Notes under the pieces: model-generated
Databases searched by the model: none
What the model was told of the DNA's origin: nothing
Seen by the model: the letters and a program-made list of their open reading frames with translations, nothing else
From: Posidonia oceanica
Lineage: Eukaryota > Streptophyta > Magnoliopsida > Alismatales > Posidoniaceae
Direction of reading: 5' to 3'
DNA length: 64,000 nucleotides
Assembly: GCA_037176725.1 (NCBI GenBank)
Contig: JAZBRS010000050.1
Coordinates: 13,286,001 to 13,350,000, forward strand
Made by a program: the position numbers and the translations under genes
Part shown: positions 42,729 through 51,523 of the stretch, piece after piece
Layout of the letters: the number at the start of each line of letters is the position of its first letter
How positions within the stretch are numbered: position 1 is the stretch's first letter

Positions 42729-42887
42729 CTAGCTGGTTCGGGCCTTCTTTGATTTTCCAAAGTTAGGGAATAAGGGACCGCTTGGCGGGATCTCATCGAT
42801 GGGCCAGAGGTCCTGCACCTCGGTGACATACTCAGGAGTGCACCCCATGCCTCTTGTGGCCGCGATGTTTGTTGATCGTACGCCATG

Positions 42888-44024
42888 CTACATCAGATTG
42901 GCCAGTTCCTTCGTCGAGGCAGTTGTACTGAGGGGATATGCTTGAAGGAGCCTCGGTGCCGTGCTGTCGATAAATGCGTGCTGCTGGAAACCGAACTGGC
43001 ACATGACCCTGATAGGGTGGTATTCGACACCCGCGGTGAATCCTGGCAGCACAATCAGCCGCATGTCGCGTGTGCTGAAGAAGACAGTGAATGGTTCGGC
43101 CGTAGAAGGGATGATGCGCCAGGTTACTGTGTCATCTGTCAGTCTGGATAACCTCTCGTATTCTTCCTTGACGCTCGTAACTGTCTTGGCATGGCCGCTG
43201 TTGCAGTAGGCCTCAAAAGCATGTACTTGGGGGCGCAGAAGATCTATCTCGGTGTGTGCGGCTAGCCAGACCTGCCAGACCTGAATAAGTGCTCCACAAC
43301 CATGAAAGTGGCGGCAGCGATGCGAAATGCGGTCCAGTCCGCGGTATGTTTCTGCCAGAACAACCGGTGCCAGGTCTATCTGGCGAGTCACCACAGCGAG
43401 TGCTATTTCAGCGATCTCGACGGCCACCGTCATCTTGCCATGAGTAAAAACCAGCTCGCCTAGGAAACGGGTAACAAATCCTCGGAGCCACAGCTCGTCT
43501 CCGAGTTTAGCGTGCTTTTCCACAGTATCATCAAAATATGCTAGGCGAAGTAGGGGCGTGGGCCTGCTGGTGCAAATCAGTCTTTGCTGGCAACTTCGGG
43601 CAGAGAGCCCAATCAGCTGTTTCAGGACCGCAATGTATCCGTCACGCCTCATGAAGATGGGCGGTCCCAAGATCTTGGAAAAGCCACAGATCTGGCGCAC
43701 TTCCTCCAGTGTAGGTGTTAATTCAATTCTGCCAAAACAGAAGACATGGTGTGCCGGTTTCCAGAACCTCGCGGCAGCGCACAGAAGATGGCAGCTCACT
43801 TCTACATCAGCAGCCTTCAGCAATTTGGTTGGAATGCCCCACAGGCGCAGCTTCTCGCAGTCATCTTGGGTAAGCTTGCCGATCCACTCTCGCAGGATCT
43901 CAGAACAGTGTGTCGGGGTCACCAAAGTGGGGAAACCCATTGCGTGGATTGCAGAATGTAGGCAGACGGCTGTCACAAAATCTTCAGATACCTGTTGCCA
44001 AGACTGTGAATTATCAGATCTCAT
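42888..44024 (-). CDS. Plant-mobile-domain-like (DUF7745-type) protein of element B, premature stop
   Basis: This 378-residue open segment sits downstream of integrase and in the sense direction. Domain landmarks are FWKPAHHVFCFGRIELTPTLEEV (residues 88-110), the aminotransferase-like plant mobile domain signature, then RFLGELVFTHGK, LAETYRGLDRISHRC, GALIQVW, VEYHPIRVM and QFGFQQ, which recall DUF7745. The reading continues after one TAG (42888-42890) in the same frame to TAG at 42729-42731, about 52 more codons that match element X (CTPEYVTEVQDLWPI), so the original length was about 431 residues. PMD proteins occur in transposons and in host silencing factors; what this one does for the element is unknown. 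It could act as a separate protein from a spliced RNA (inference). No start context or promoter was resolved. Confidence 0.78.
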   Translation of the reverse strand: MRSDNSQSWQQVSEDFVTAVCLHSAIHAMGFPTLVTPTHCSEILREWIGKLTQDDCEKLRLWGIPTKLLKAADVEVSCHLLCAAARFWKPAHHVFCFGRIELTPTLEEVRQICGFSKILGPPIFMRRDGYIAVLKQLIGLSARSCQQRLICTSRPTPLLRLAYFDDTVEKHAKLGDELWLRGFVTRFLGELVFTHGKMTVAVEIAEIALAVVTRQIDLAPVVLAETYRGLDRISHRCRHFHGCGALIQVWQVWLAAHTEIDLLRPQVHAFEAYCNSGHAKTVTSVKEEYERLSRLTDDTVTWRIIPSTAEPFTVFFSTRDMRLIVLPGFTAGVEYHPIRVMCQFGFQQHAFIDSTAPRLLQAYPLSTTASTKELANLM

Positions 44025-45241
44025 ATAGGCACATAATTACTGATTGAAAGCAGACTCTGAAGCTGGTAGAACAGTTCAACACATCCAACAGTAAACATTC
44101 AGATCATGGCAATTAAACACATATAAGCAAAGGGATTCTGTTGGCACGGCGGGGATTGGCAGGAGTCCTAGCTCGTCGCAGCCTGATGATGCCAACGCGT
44201 GCTGAGTAGGAGTACTGTCTCAGCGCTGGAGTAAGCTTTGCAAAGTAGAATGATTAGAGGGAGGGGAGATGACTGGAAATGCAGATGCATGCGTGATTGG
44301 TGTAGTTTGCCCTCAGCATCGGGGATGCTTTGGTGCCTGCTGTATAGGAAGGGAGCGGTCCCTGACTCACTGGACTCTACTCAGACTCCTAACTTGTTGG
44401 TGGCACTCTAGGAAAGGGTGTTGGTGATGTTTGGTGGTGGTGTAGAGAGGACGGGCTCTGTGCCAAACTCTCAAGGACTTACACTCACTCTTACCTTTTC
44501 CTTCCCTTTTTTATGTTGGTGTGCAAGGCTCTCCTCATTCCCATTTTGGAAACAAGGAGGACCTGACCCGAACTTTGACTCTTTTCAAGGGTAGGCGAGA
44601 GGTGCGGGATTACCCTGCCTGCCTTCATTTTTGGAGTGGGCTTTTGTTCCTCTCCTTTTCCTTTTCCATCACTCTTTTTTGTTTTTTTTTTCTCTTTTTT
44701 TTTTTCATTCTTTTTCCCTTTTTTCCTTTTTTTTTTTTTTTTTTTTAGGCTTGCAGGTCTCCGCTATCCCTTCCCTAGAGGAAATGGGTGTTAGGGCCTT
44801 TCGGGGACTGGCTCTCTCTTTCTTTCTTTTCTTGTGCATCTAGGCTTAGACATGTATTACTTTCTGGCTAATGCCTAGCATTCTTTTGGGAGTGTAAGTC
44901 CTCAGGTGTTTGGGCATTTCGCCCGCTCTCACTGAGTAGTGGCTCCCTCACTAGCTAAGACATATAAGTAGTATCAGGTGAGGTCGGGAGACCCCTTCCG
45001 CAGCAGGCAAGCACCTCCGGTTTTCATCACCGGGCAATATGCAATGCGTGATTTAAGAGGGTGATGATGAGGACTGTGAAAGGGATGAAAGAAGAAATGC
45101 ACGGGAGTGCCGTAATGACAGAAAATGCAGGAGATAGGATGAACTGATGTGTGGGGGAGATAAGGTGAAAAGAGGTGTAAAAGCATGCAAGTAGTGGGAG
45201 TACGACAAGTGGGAGGAAGGATCCGCAATGGTTACTCTCAG
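44025..45241 (-). other. Spacer between integrase and PMD-like ORF (element B)
   Basis: 1.2 kb without a convincing ORF on either strand. In the element sense it is A-rich at 44747-44670 (a long T run on the plus strand). No antisense ORF of the kind reported for other Tat elements was recognised; the plus-strand ORFs here are low complexity. Confidence 0.55.
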
Positions 45242-46207
45242 CTACTGATAGTACTTCTTGAGGTAGCACAAGTTGACCGGTTCGGTCTGCTCGACCTGGT
45301 CCATGTCCTCAAGAGTTACTGCACCGCCTGAGAAGATCTGTTTAACCACGAAGGGGCCACGCCAGTTAGGTCGGAATTTGCCTCGACCGTCCGGTAAGTG
45401 AATGACACGCAGAACGAGATCTCCTGGCTGGAAGCTTCTAGGCCGGACTTTCTTCAAGAACGCTCTAGCCATTCGCTTCTGGTAACAGTGAGCATTATGC
45501 ATAGCTTGTAGTCTATGCTCATCAATCAGATTTAGTTGGACGCAACAGTCTTCGACCCATTCTGCCTCTTCCAACTCGGCTTCTCGTAGGATCCGTAGTG
45601 AGGGGATCTCTACTTCGACGGGTAATACTGCTTCCATACCGTACACCAGAGAGTACGGGGTGACTCCTGTTGAGGTCCGGATTGATGTCCTGTACGCCCA
45701 GAGCGCGTACGGGAGCTTATCATGCCAATCCTTGTGGGTTTCTGCCATCTTCTTCATGATCTTGATGATGTTTTTGTTAGCAGACTCCACTACCCCATTC
45801 ATCTGCGGCCGATAAGGTGAGGACCTGTGATGCTTGATCTTGAGGCTCTGCAGGAACTCCTCAGTTCTTTTGGCGATGAAGTCCGTGCCATTATCAGAGA
45901 TGATGGAGTAAGGGACCCCGTATCGGGCAACGATATTGTTCCTGACAAACTTTTCTGTTGCCACTGCGGTGACTGTTCTGTAAGAGGCTGCTTCCACCCA
46001 CTTAGTGAAGTAGTCAATTGCTACCATGATGAAGCGGTGGCCGTTTGAAGCAGCGGGGTGTATTGCGCCGATGATGTCAATCCCCCAGGTGGAGAAAGGC
46101 CATGGCGAGGACATGTTATGCAGCTGATGAGGGGGGGCCTTGATAAAATTACCATGGACCTGACAGTTGTGGCATTTACGCACGAACCGGCAGCAGTCCG
46201 CCTCCAT
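45242..46207 (-). CDS. Integrase (element B)
   Basis: This 321-residue open segment inserts element DNA into the host genome. It begins within the zinc-binding domain (CHNC at 12-15; the two His lie upstream of the stop at 46214). The catalytic core has Asp44 (WGIDIIG), Asp105 (SDNG) and Glu141 (NGVVESANK), with the D-x35-E spacing expected of retroviral-type integrases. The C-terminal GPY/F-like motif reads WRGPFVVKQ near residue 284. The C-terminus LCYLKKYYQ is typical of Ty3/gypsy integrases and there is no chromodomain, as expected for the Tat lineage. The TAG just upstream replaces what is usually Trp in a GYFW motif. The segment is in frame with all other pol pieces. Confidence 0.92.
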   Translation of the reverse strand: MEADCCRFVRKCHNCQVHGNFIKAPPHQLHNMSSPWPFSTWGIDIIGAIHPAASNGHRFIMVAIDYFTKWVEAASYRTVTAVATEKFVRNNIVARYGVPYSIISDNGTDFIAKRTEEFLQSLKIKHHRSSPYRPQMNGVVESANKNIIKIMKKMAETHKDWHDKLPYALWAYRTSIRTSTGVTPYSLVYGMEAVLPVEVEIPSLRILREAELEEAEWVEDCCVQLNLIDEHRLQAMHNAHCYQKRMARAFLKKVRPRSFQPGDLVLRVIHLPDGRGKFRPNWRGPFVVKQIFSGGAVTLEDMDQVEQTEPVNLCYLKKYYQ

Positions 46208-46213
46208 GGTTTG

Positions 46214-46912
46214 CTAGAAATATCCTTGGAGCATGATCTTTTTGGCTAGGAGGACGCCATTCATGTGCGGGCCACAGGTTCCTGCATGCACTTGAAGCAT
46301 TAGCGTATCAGCCTCCGATTTGTCCAGACAGCGTAATAGCATCTGATTGTACGACCTTCTGTATAGCTGCCCAGCCCCTAATACATATTTTGATGCTAGA
46401 CGCGCCAAAGTTCTCTTATCTTCTACAGTAGTGCCAGGCGGAAGGCTGTCGGATTCCAAGAATGCTTTGATGTCATGATACCATGGCTGCTCTTCTGCCG
46501 CATCTGCTTCCTCTATATTCATGCAATGCGTAGGCTCCTCTATGCAGGTGACTGACACATCTACCGCGTTATCTTCTGGTATACTGAGCCAGGACGCTAG
46601 GGTTGCTAGTGCGTCTGCATACGCATTCTTTGCTCTGTTCATGTATGCGAAATTGATGCTCCTGAACTCTTCTATCAGCCTCAGCAGGCATTCGTGATAT
46701 GGCACAAGTTTTGGGTCCTTCATCTTCCAGTCGCCATTCACTTGAGAGATCACCAGCATGGCATCGCCATGCACATGCAACTTCTGCGCCTTATGCTCGA
46801 GGGCGACTTTCAAACCCAGGATGCACGCTTCATATTCTGCCTCATTATTTGTGCACGGGAAAGTCAACTTCCTCGCAAAAGGAATCATCTGCCCCTGGGG
46901 CGTGGTTAACAC
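46214..46912 (-). CDS. Second RNase H (Tat-type) and integrase N-terminal linker (element B)
   Basis: This 232-residue segment is open from the TAG at 46964. The RNase H domain (RVT_3/archaeal-like type) starts just before the listed Met with QLYFDGAVNKKG (first Asp), then NNEAEYEACILGL (Glu), VHGDAMLVISQVNGDW (Asp) and NAYADALATLAS (Asp). All four acidic residues are present. It follows the worn gypsy RNase H at the end of the reverse transcriptase segment; a second RNase H at this place is a mark of the Tat lineage. The last 80 residues lead into the integrase zinc finger (KSEADTLMLQVHAGTCGPH). Stops flank both sides. Confidence 0.88.
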   Translation of the reverse strand: MLTTPQGQMIPFARKLTFPCTNNEAEYEACILGLKVALEHKAQKLHVHGDAMLVISQVNGDWKMKDPKLVPYHECLLRLIEEFRSINFAYMNRAKNAYADALATLASWLSIPEDNAVDVSVTCIEEPTHCMNIEEADAAEEQPWYHDIKAFLESDSLPPGTTVEDKRTLARLASKYVLGAGQLYRRSYNQMLLRCLDKSEADTLMLQVHAGTCGPHMNGVLLAKKIMLQGYF

Positions 46913-47152
46913 TGCGCCTATGCCTCGACCCTTTTTGTTGACAGCGCCGTCAAAGTACAGCTGCTACTGCTCTTGCTCCTCAGGGTCTTTCTCCTCAGAG
47001 TCCTCCATTGCAAAGAGAATGTCCTCGTCAGGGAACTGTGTCTGGAGTGGCTGGTATTCAGGCAAAGGAAAATCTGCAAGGTGATCTGCCATAGCCTGGC
47101 CTTTCATAGATCTCTATGTGACGAAGGTGATGTCGTACTGGGATAACAACAC

Positions 47153-49003
47153 CTACCACTTGACACATCTGCCCACCAAAGCCGGCTTTTGGAAGAGAAA
47201 CTTGATAGGATCATGCCGGCACAAGAGCTGAACTGGGTACGCCATCATATAATGCCTCAGTTTCTGTGTGGCCCAGACAAGGGACAGACAGGTCTTCTCC
47301 ATCGTGCTGTACCTGGCCTCGCATTCATTGAACTTCTTGCTCAGGTAGTAGATGGCGCGCTCCTTCCTACCAGATTCATCGTGTTGGCCCAAGACGGCAC
47401 CCATGGAGTGCTGCATGGTAGAAAGGTAGAGGAGCAAAGGTCTTCCTGGCGTGGGAGGGACCAGGACAGGAGGTTTGACCAGCAGTTGCTTGATTTTATC
47501 AAATGCGGCCTGGCATTCCTCGTTCCAGTTGATTTGTGCGTTCTTCTTCAGGAGTTTGAAAATAGGCTCGCAAATGGGTGTAAGTTGTGCAATGAAGCGA
47601 CTGATATACTGTAAACGCCCAAGTAGGCCTCGAACCTCCTTCTCGGTTCTAGGGGGTGGCATGTCCACGATGGCTTTTGCTTTCATCGGGTCCACTTCAA
47701 TCCCCTTTTGACTAACGATGTAGCCCAGAAGTTTGCCAGATGAAACCCCAAACACGCATTTACTGGGGTTAAGCCTCAGTCTGTATTTCCTCAATCTGTC
47801 AAAGAGCTTCTTCAGGCAAGCAAGGTGATCCTCAGGCTCTTTGGTCTTGGCAATCATGTCGTCTACATAGACCTCCACTTCTTGGTGCATGAGGTCGTGA
47901 AAAAGTGTAGTCATGGCCCTTTGATAGGTTGCGCCAGCATTCTTCAACCCAAACGGCATAACTTGATAACAGAAGACCCCCCAAGGGGTGATGAATGAAG
48001 TCTTTTCCATGTCTTCTTCTGCCATTTTGATCTGGTTATAGCCGAAGAAGCCGTCCATAAAGGATAGCATCTTGTGGCCCGCAGTGTTGTCGACTAGGAC
48101 GTCAATGTGAGGCAATGGGAAGTCGTCCTTGGGGCTCGCCTTGTTCAGGTCCCTGTAGTCGATACATATCTGGATCCAGCCATCTTTCTTGGGCACTGGC
48201 ACGATATTCGCAAGCCACTCAGGGTAAAGGACGACCTTCAGAAAATTGACATCAAGCTGCTTCATTATCTCTTCCTTGATCATGAGCAGCCACTGTGGTC
48301 GCCATCTTCTCAGTTTCTGCTTTACTGGCTTGGCGTCTGGCCTCAAGGGCAAGTTATGGACCACTATTTCGACATCAAGGCCAACCATGTCTTCATAAGT
48401 CCAGGTGAAGACATCTGCATACTCTTTCAGGAATGCAATGAACTCTATTCTGGCCTGGGGTGACAGTAGGGCACTGATGCGAACTTCTTTGGTTTCTTCG
48501 GCTGTGCCGAGGTTAATAACCTCTGTTTCTTCCTCAACGTGCAGGTTGGGACCTTCTAGATCATCGTCATAGGGCCGGAACTCAGGCGATGGGTCATCAT
48601 TCTCATCCTCGCCTGTATTGTCTTCTTCTCCATATGCGACAAGTTCCGAGAGGATCTCCTTTTCGAATGTGGGGTTTGTTACGTCGAAGGAGTGTAGATG
48701 TTCTACTTCTTGGCCCTGGTGACGTCTCAGGATGGTCACGCCTACTCGAGTGTTTCTGTATCCCCGGTGCGCGACCTCTGCTCTGGTGACTTCCTTTGTC
48801 TGTCCTGCTGCTGATGATACTGCTTCCTGCTCTGTTGATACTACTGAAGGCCTTGCCAATTCTGCGACTGATACTGCTGATGGCTTTGCTACTGAGGCTT
48901 CTGACAACTCTGTTACTGATTCTGCTTTCTGCTCTGTTACTGCTGCTGTGTGATCTGCTGGTGCTTCCTCTTCTAAGTCTGCTAATGTGCTGGTGGAGGG
49001 CAT
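47153..49003 (-). CDS. Reverse transcriptase with gypsy RNase H (element B)
   Basis: This 616-residue open segment copies element RNA into DNA. The first 170 residues are an Ala/Ser/Glu-rich linker. The reverse transcriptase follows with ICIDYRDLNKASPKDDFPLP, FMDGFFGYNQIKM, TPWGVFCYQVMPFGLKNAGATYQR and the catalytic YVDD at residues 379-382 (47869-47858). The downstream RT-RNase H piece (LYLSTMQHSMGAVLGQ, YYLSKKFNECEARY) has Ser where the first catalytic Asp is usual, in line with the decayed first RNase H of Tat elements. The segment ends in TAG after RCVKW; a second TAG follows at 47114. Upstream, TAG at 49010 interrupts the frame (CAG in A). Confidence 0.92.
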   Translation of the reverse strand: MPSTSTLADLEEEAPADHTAAVTEQKAESVTELSEASVAKPSAVSVAELARPSVVSTEQEAVSSAAGQTKEVTRAEVAHRGYRNTRVGVTILRRHQGQEVEHLHSFDVTNPTFEKEILSELVAYGEEDNTGEDENDDPSPEFRPYDDDLEGPNLHVEEETEVINLGTAEETKEVRISALLSPQARIEFIAFLKEYADVFTWTYEDMVGLDVEIVVHNLPLRPDAKPVKQKLRRWRPQWLLMIKEEIMKQLDVNFLKVVLYPEWLANIVPVPKKDGWIQICIDYRDLNKASPKDDFPLPHIDVLVDNTAGHKMLSFMDGFFGYNQIKMAEEDMEKTSFITPWGVFCYQVMPFGLKNAGATYQRAMTTLFHDLMHQEVEVYVDDMIAKTKEPEDHLACLKKLFDRLRKYRLRLNPSKCVFGVSSGKLLGYIVSQKGIEVDPMKAKAIVDMPPPRTEKEVRGLLGRLQYISRFIAQLTPICEPIFKLLKKNAQINWNEECQAAFDKIKQLLVKPPVLVPPTPGRPLLLYLSTMQHSMGAVLGQHDESGRKERAIYYLSKKFNECEARYSTMEKTCLSLVWATQKLRHYMMAYPVQLLCRHDPIKFLFQKPALVGRCVKW

Positions 49004-49012
49004 GTCGGACTA

Positions 49013-49417
49013 GCGGCTGATCTGGATACTGCCACCTGCTATCTTGCCCCAGTGAGGCATGTGCTGCACGAGCCACCTAGACCCACCTTCGGGTTGAAGG
49101 GTAATGAGCTCGTCTGGTCTGGGGGAGTTCGACATTACTGAGTTTTCTTCCAGGGCCATGATGGAGGTGTGGTCCTCTCGCAGAGGAGGATCCGTAACTA
49201 TGGCTTTTCCTTTCCTTTCTGCGGCTCAGTGCTGTGCCAGGTCTTCTACTATGGATACGAGCTGTTCTTGGTAAAGTAGCTCCAAATCAGACATCCATGA
49301 ATCGACCTGGGCTTCTATCGCCCCTCCTTCTTTCTCATCTGAGGGTGAGTCGATGTAGTAGGCGCCGGGGGCCTGTGGCACTGGCTCGGCTGCAAGATGG
49401 ATTGCTGTTCCTGGTAT
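49013..49417 (-). other. Protease tail and pre-RT spacer with shared TGA (element B)
   Basis: After the TAA at 49418 the coding similarity to element A continues (APGAYYIDSPSDE, then DSWMSDLELLYQEQL) up to TGA at 49226-49228. That TGA stands at the same codon in A (299-301). The frame then stays open through AAERKGKA and DELITLQPEGGSRW to the reverse transcriptase linker. In Ogre elements an intron removes the stop between protease and reverse transcriptase; a similar arrangement is possible here. Confidence 0.6.
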
Positions 49418-51511
49418 TTACGTGGTCTGACTCACGGGCTCACCTGATAGTGATAGCCTCGGCATGGGAGATCCGGACAGGCTGGTCAGCGGGGCCACAG
49501 ATAGGTACGCTGCCAGGGTTACTGTCGCAGTCAGAGGGTAGGTAGAGGTGCTCTTCTGAAGGCTCAAGGGCCTGGAGACTGCGATGCTCGGCTGGTCCTC
49601 TGCGACTGGTGATGATGGTGAGAGCGCGGCCTCCAATGCCAAAGGGTCCTGCCATGAGAGTTGCTGTTCTGCGGCAGGAGAATGCGTGACTGACTGAGCT
49701 GGCTGAGATGTGGTTACTAAAAAGGGCTGAGTCATACTACTGACTGGACTCAGTGATTGACCCTCTTGAGAGGGTGACAGTTGTACCGATGCGACAGCGG
49801 TTGCGGGCGGACTGACTGGCTGCGCCTGGGTTGGTACTGGTGATGTTGGAGTTGGTATTGGTGATGCTGACAAGACTGTGGGAACATCAGAGACTGTCAA
49901 ATCCGCCAAAGGTTCTGCCAAATCTGCTGCTTTATGATCTGTGGAAGGAAGGGCCAGACAAATCGACTGATGTGCTGTTGAATTGGGCTGGCTTTCGCTG
50001 CAAGTCTGAACTGCCCCTGCTGTGCTAGACTGTTCCTCATCCGAGTAGTAGTCCTCAACGCAGACCCAGTCCTCTTCCGGTGACGGAGAGCTTTGGCATG
50101 GCTCCGACGGCACTATGGCTTGGACGGCGCTTGAACCCAGGATACCCGCACTTGTGAAGTTAGCAAGGTTCCGGGGTATGATCATTCGTTGACTCTTCGC
50201 TTGCGGGCGCTTGCCTTCATCAGCGCGAGGGTCGTATCCTAGACCCTCGTTGTCTCTTCGTTCTTCCGCCATGATGGGTTCAGCGATTCCCTGGCCGTAT
50301 CGCCCGAGCGGCGTCCCCTTGACGTAGCCCCACCTGTGACAGACGTTCTCGACCATCTGGAAAGGGTTGTTGTGAACGGCCAAGGAGTTGACACGTTCAA
50401 GATCTGGTAAAAAGTTAACCGGCTCGCACCGATTAACGTGGTATAAAGCATTCGAGAGTTCAGGGTCAAAGGAGACAATCCGCGAAGAGACAGAGGAAAT
50501 CGCTTCGATCCGCTCCTTCTCAAAATTCTCTGCCATGACAACGATGACATCGTCACCTCGGCGGAACTTGATCATGCGATGGAGGGTCAAGGGGATAACC
50601 TGATGCTTGTGGAGCCAAGGGCGCCCAAGCAGAAAGTTGAAATTAGGCTCCAAGTCGACGACATAGAATTCCACATCGAATGTGACCGGATCGATGATAA
50701 GAGGAATAATCAGAATCCCTAGAGCGTCATGGTGGGTATTATCAAAAGCTGTCATTCCCTTCACGGCCGGAGTAATGTCCTCGGCTTTGAATCCGAGCTT
50801 GGTTGCTGTTCGCAAGGGACAGACATTAAGGCCTGACCCATTATCGACCAGCGCAAGGGGAATGCGAAAGTTCTTGAATTGTATCGTGACGAACAAGGGT
50901 TGGTTATGATTAATCCCCGCCGGAGGCAACTCATCACTCGTGAAAGTGATGACTTGGGGTTCTGCGATCATTCCGACCATGCTTTCCAAGGCAGCCGGTT
51001 CTATGGCTTGGGACACGCGGGCGGCTTGGAACACGCGAAGGAAAGCCTCGCGGTGTTCGGCAGAAGTGTGTATCAGGTCCCAAATGGAGATGTCGGCTTT
51101 GACCTTTTTGAGTTGGGAAGTAATGTCGGCCTTGGGCTGGCTCTTCTTGGTGGCAAGGAATGTGGCTTTGGGGACAGGTTCAGCTATGGTGGATTCAAGA
51201 GGTTGGCCTGGAGGTGGTAGGGTTGTAGGCTGGACTAAGGGAAGAGGTGTTGCAGGTTCCAGATGACTAGGTCTAGCCACTGGTGCTGGGGGTTTGTAGA
51301 CCCTTCCCGATCGCGTCACTTCTGTGCACATTTCTGTGGCGTAGCTGTAAGGTATGCGATGGGTATCCCAAGTTAGGTTAACAACCACGGGAGCACGTGC
51401 AGCGAGCACGAGAGGGGCTACAGGGGTGCCTATTGGTTGAGGAAGGCATGGATGAGAGGATTGCTGGGAAGGCAAACGGGGTGGGGATTGAGGTCTTGCT
51501 AACAGGTGCAC
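49418..51511 (-). CDS. Aspartic protease with G-patch-like domain (element B)
   Basis: This 697-residue segment is in frame with gag, from which it is split by one TAG (51524). It holds the linker with SQLKKVKADISIWDLIHTSA, then the retropepsin-like core with LVDNGSGLNVCP (about residue 220) and NFLLGRPWLHK, then the G-patch-like GYVKGTPLGRYGQGIAEPI with GLGYDP, and a Ser/Pro/Gln-rich tail. It ends in TAA at 49418, where element A has CAA, so the original frame ran on to the TGA at 49226 shared by both elements. DNGS in place of D(T/S)GS occurs in both copies, so it is the family's own form and not damage. Confidence 0.88.
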   Translation of the reverse strand: MHLLARPQSPPRLPSQQSSHPCLPQPIGTPVAPLVLAARAPVVVNLTWDTHRIPYSYATEMCTEVTRSGRVYKPPAPVARPSHLEPATPLPLVQPTTLPPPGQPLESTIAEPVPKATFLATKKSQPKADITSQLKKVKADISIWDLIHTSAEHREAFLRVFQAARVSQAIEPAALESMVGMIAEPQVITFTSDELPPAGINHNQPLFVTIQFKNFRIPLALVDNGSGLNVCPLRTATKLGFKAEDITPAVKGMTAFDNTHHDALGILIIPLIIDPVTFDVEFYVVDLEPNFNFLLGRPWLHKHQVIPLTLHRMIKFRRGDDVIVVMAENFEKERIEAISSVSSRIVSFDPELSNALYHVNRCEPVNFLPDLERVNSLAVHNNPFQMVENVCHRWGYVKGTPLGRYGQGIAEPIMAEERRDNEGLGYDPRADEGKRPQAKSQRMIIPRNLANFTSAGILGSSAVQAIVPSEPCQSSPSPEEDWVCVEDYYSDEEQSSTAGAVQTCSESQPNSTAHQSICLALPSTDHKAADLAEPLADLTVSDVPTVLSASPIPTPTSPVPTQAQPVSPPATAVASVQLSPSQEGQSLSPVSSMTQPFLVTTSQPAQSVTHSPAAEQQLSWQDPLALEAALSPSSPVAEDQPSIAVSRPLSLQKSTSTYPLTATVTLAAYLSVAPLTSLSGSPMPRLSLSGEPVSQTT

Positions 51512-51523
51512 AGGAGACCCTGG

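Noticed and set aside
44521..44843. Phe-rich ORFs, possible membrane protein
   Set aside because: Caused by a T-rich low-complexity run in the element B spacer.
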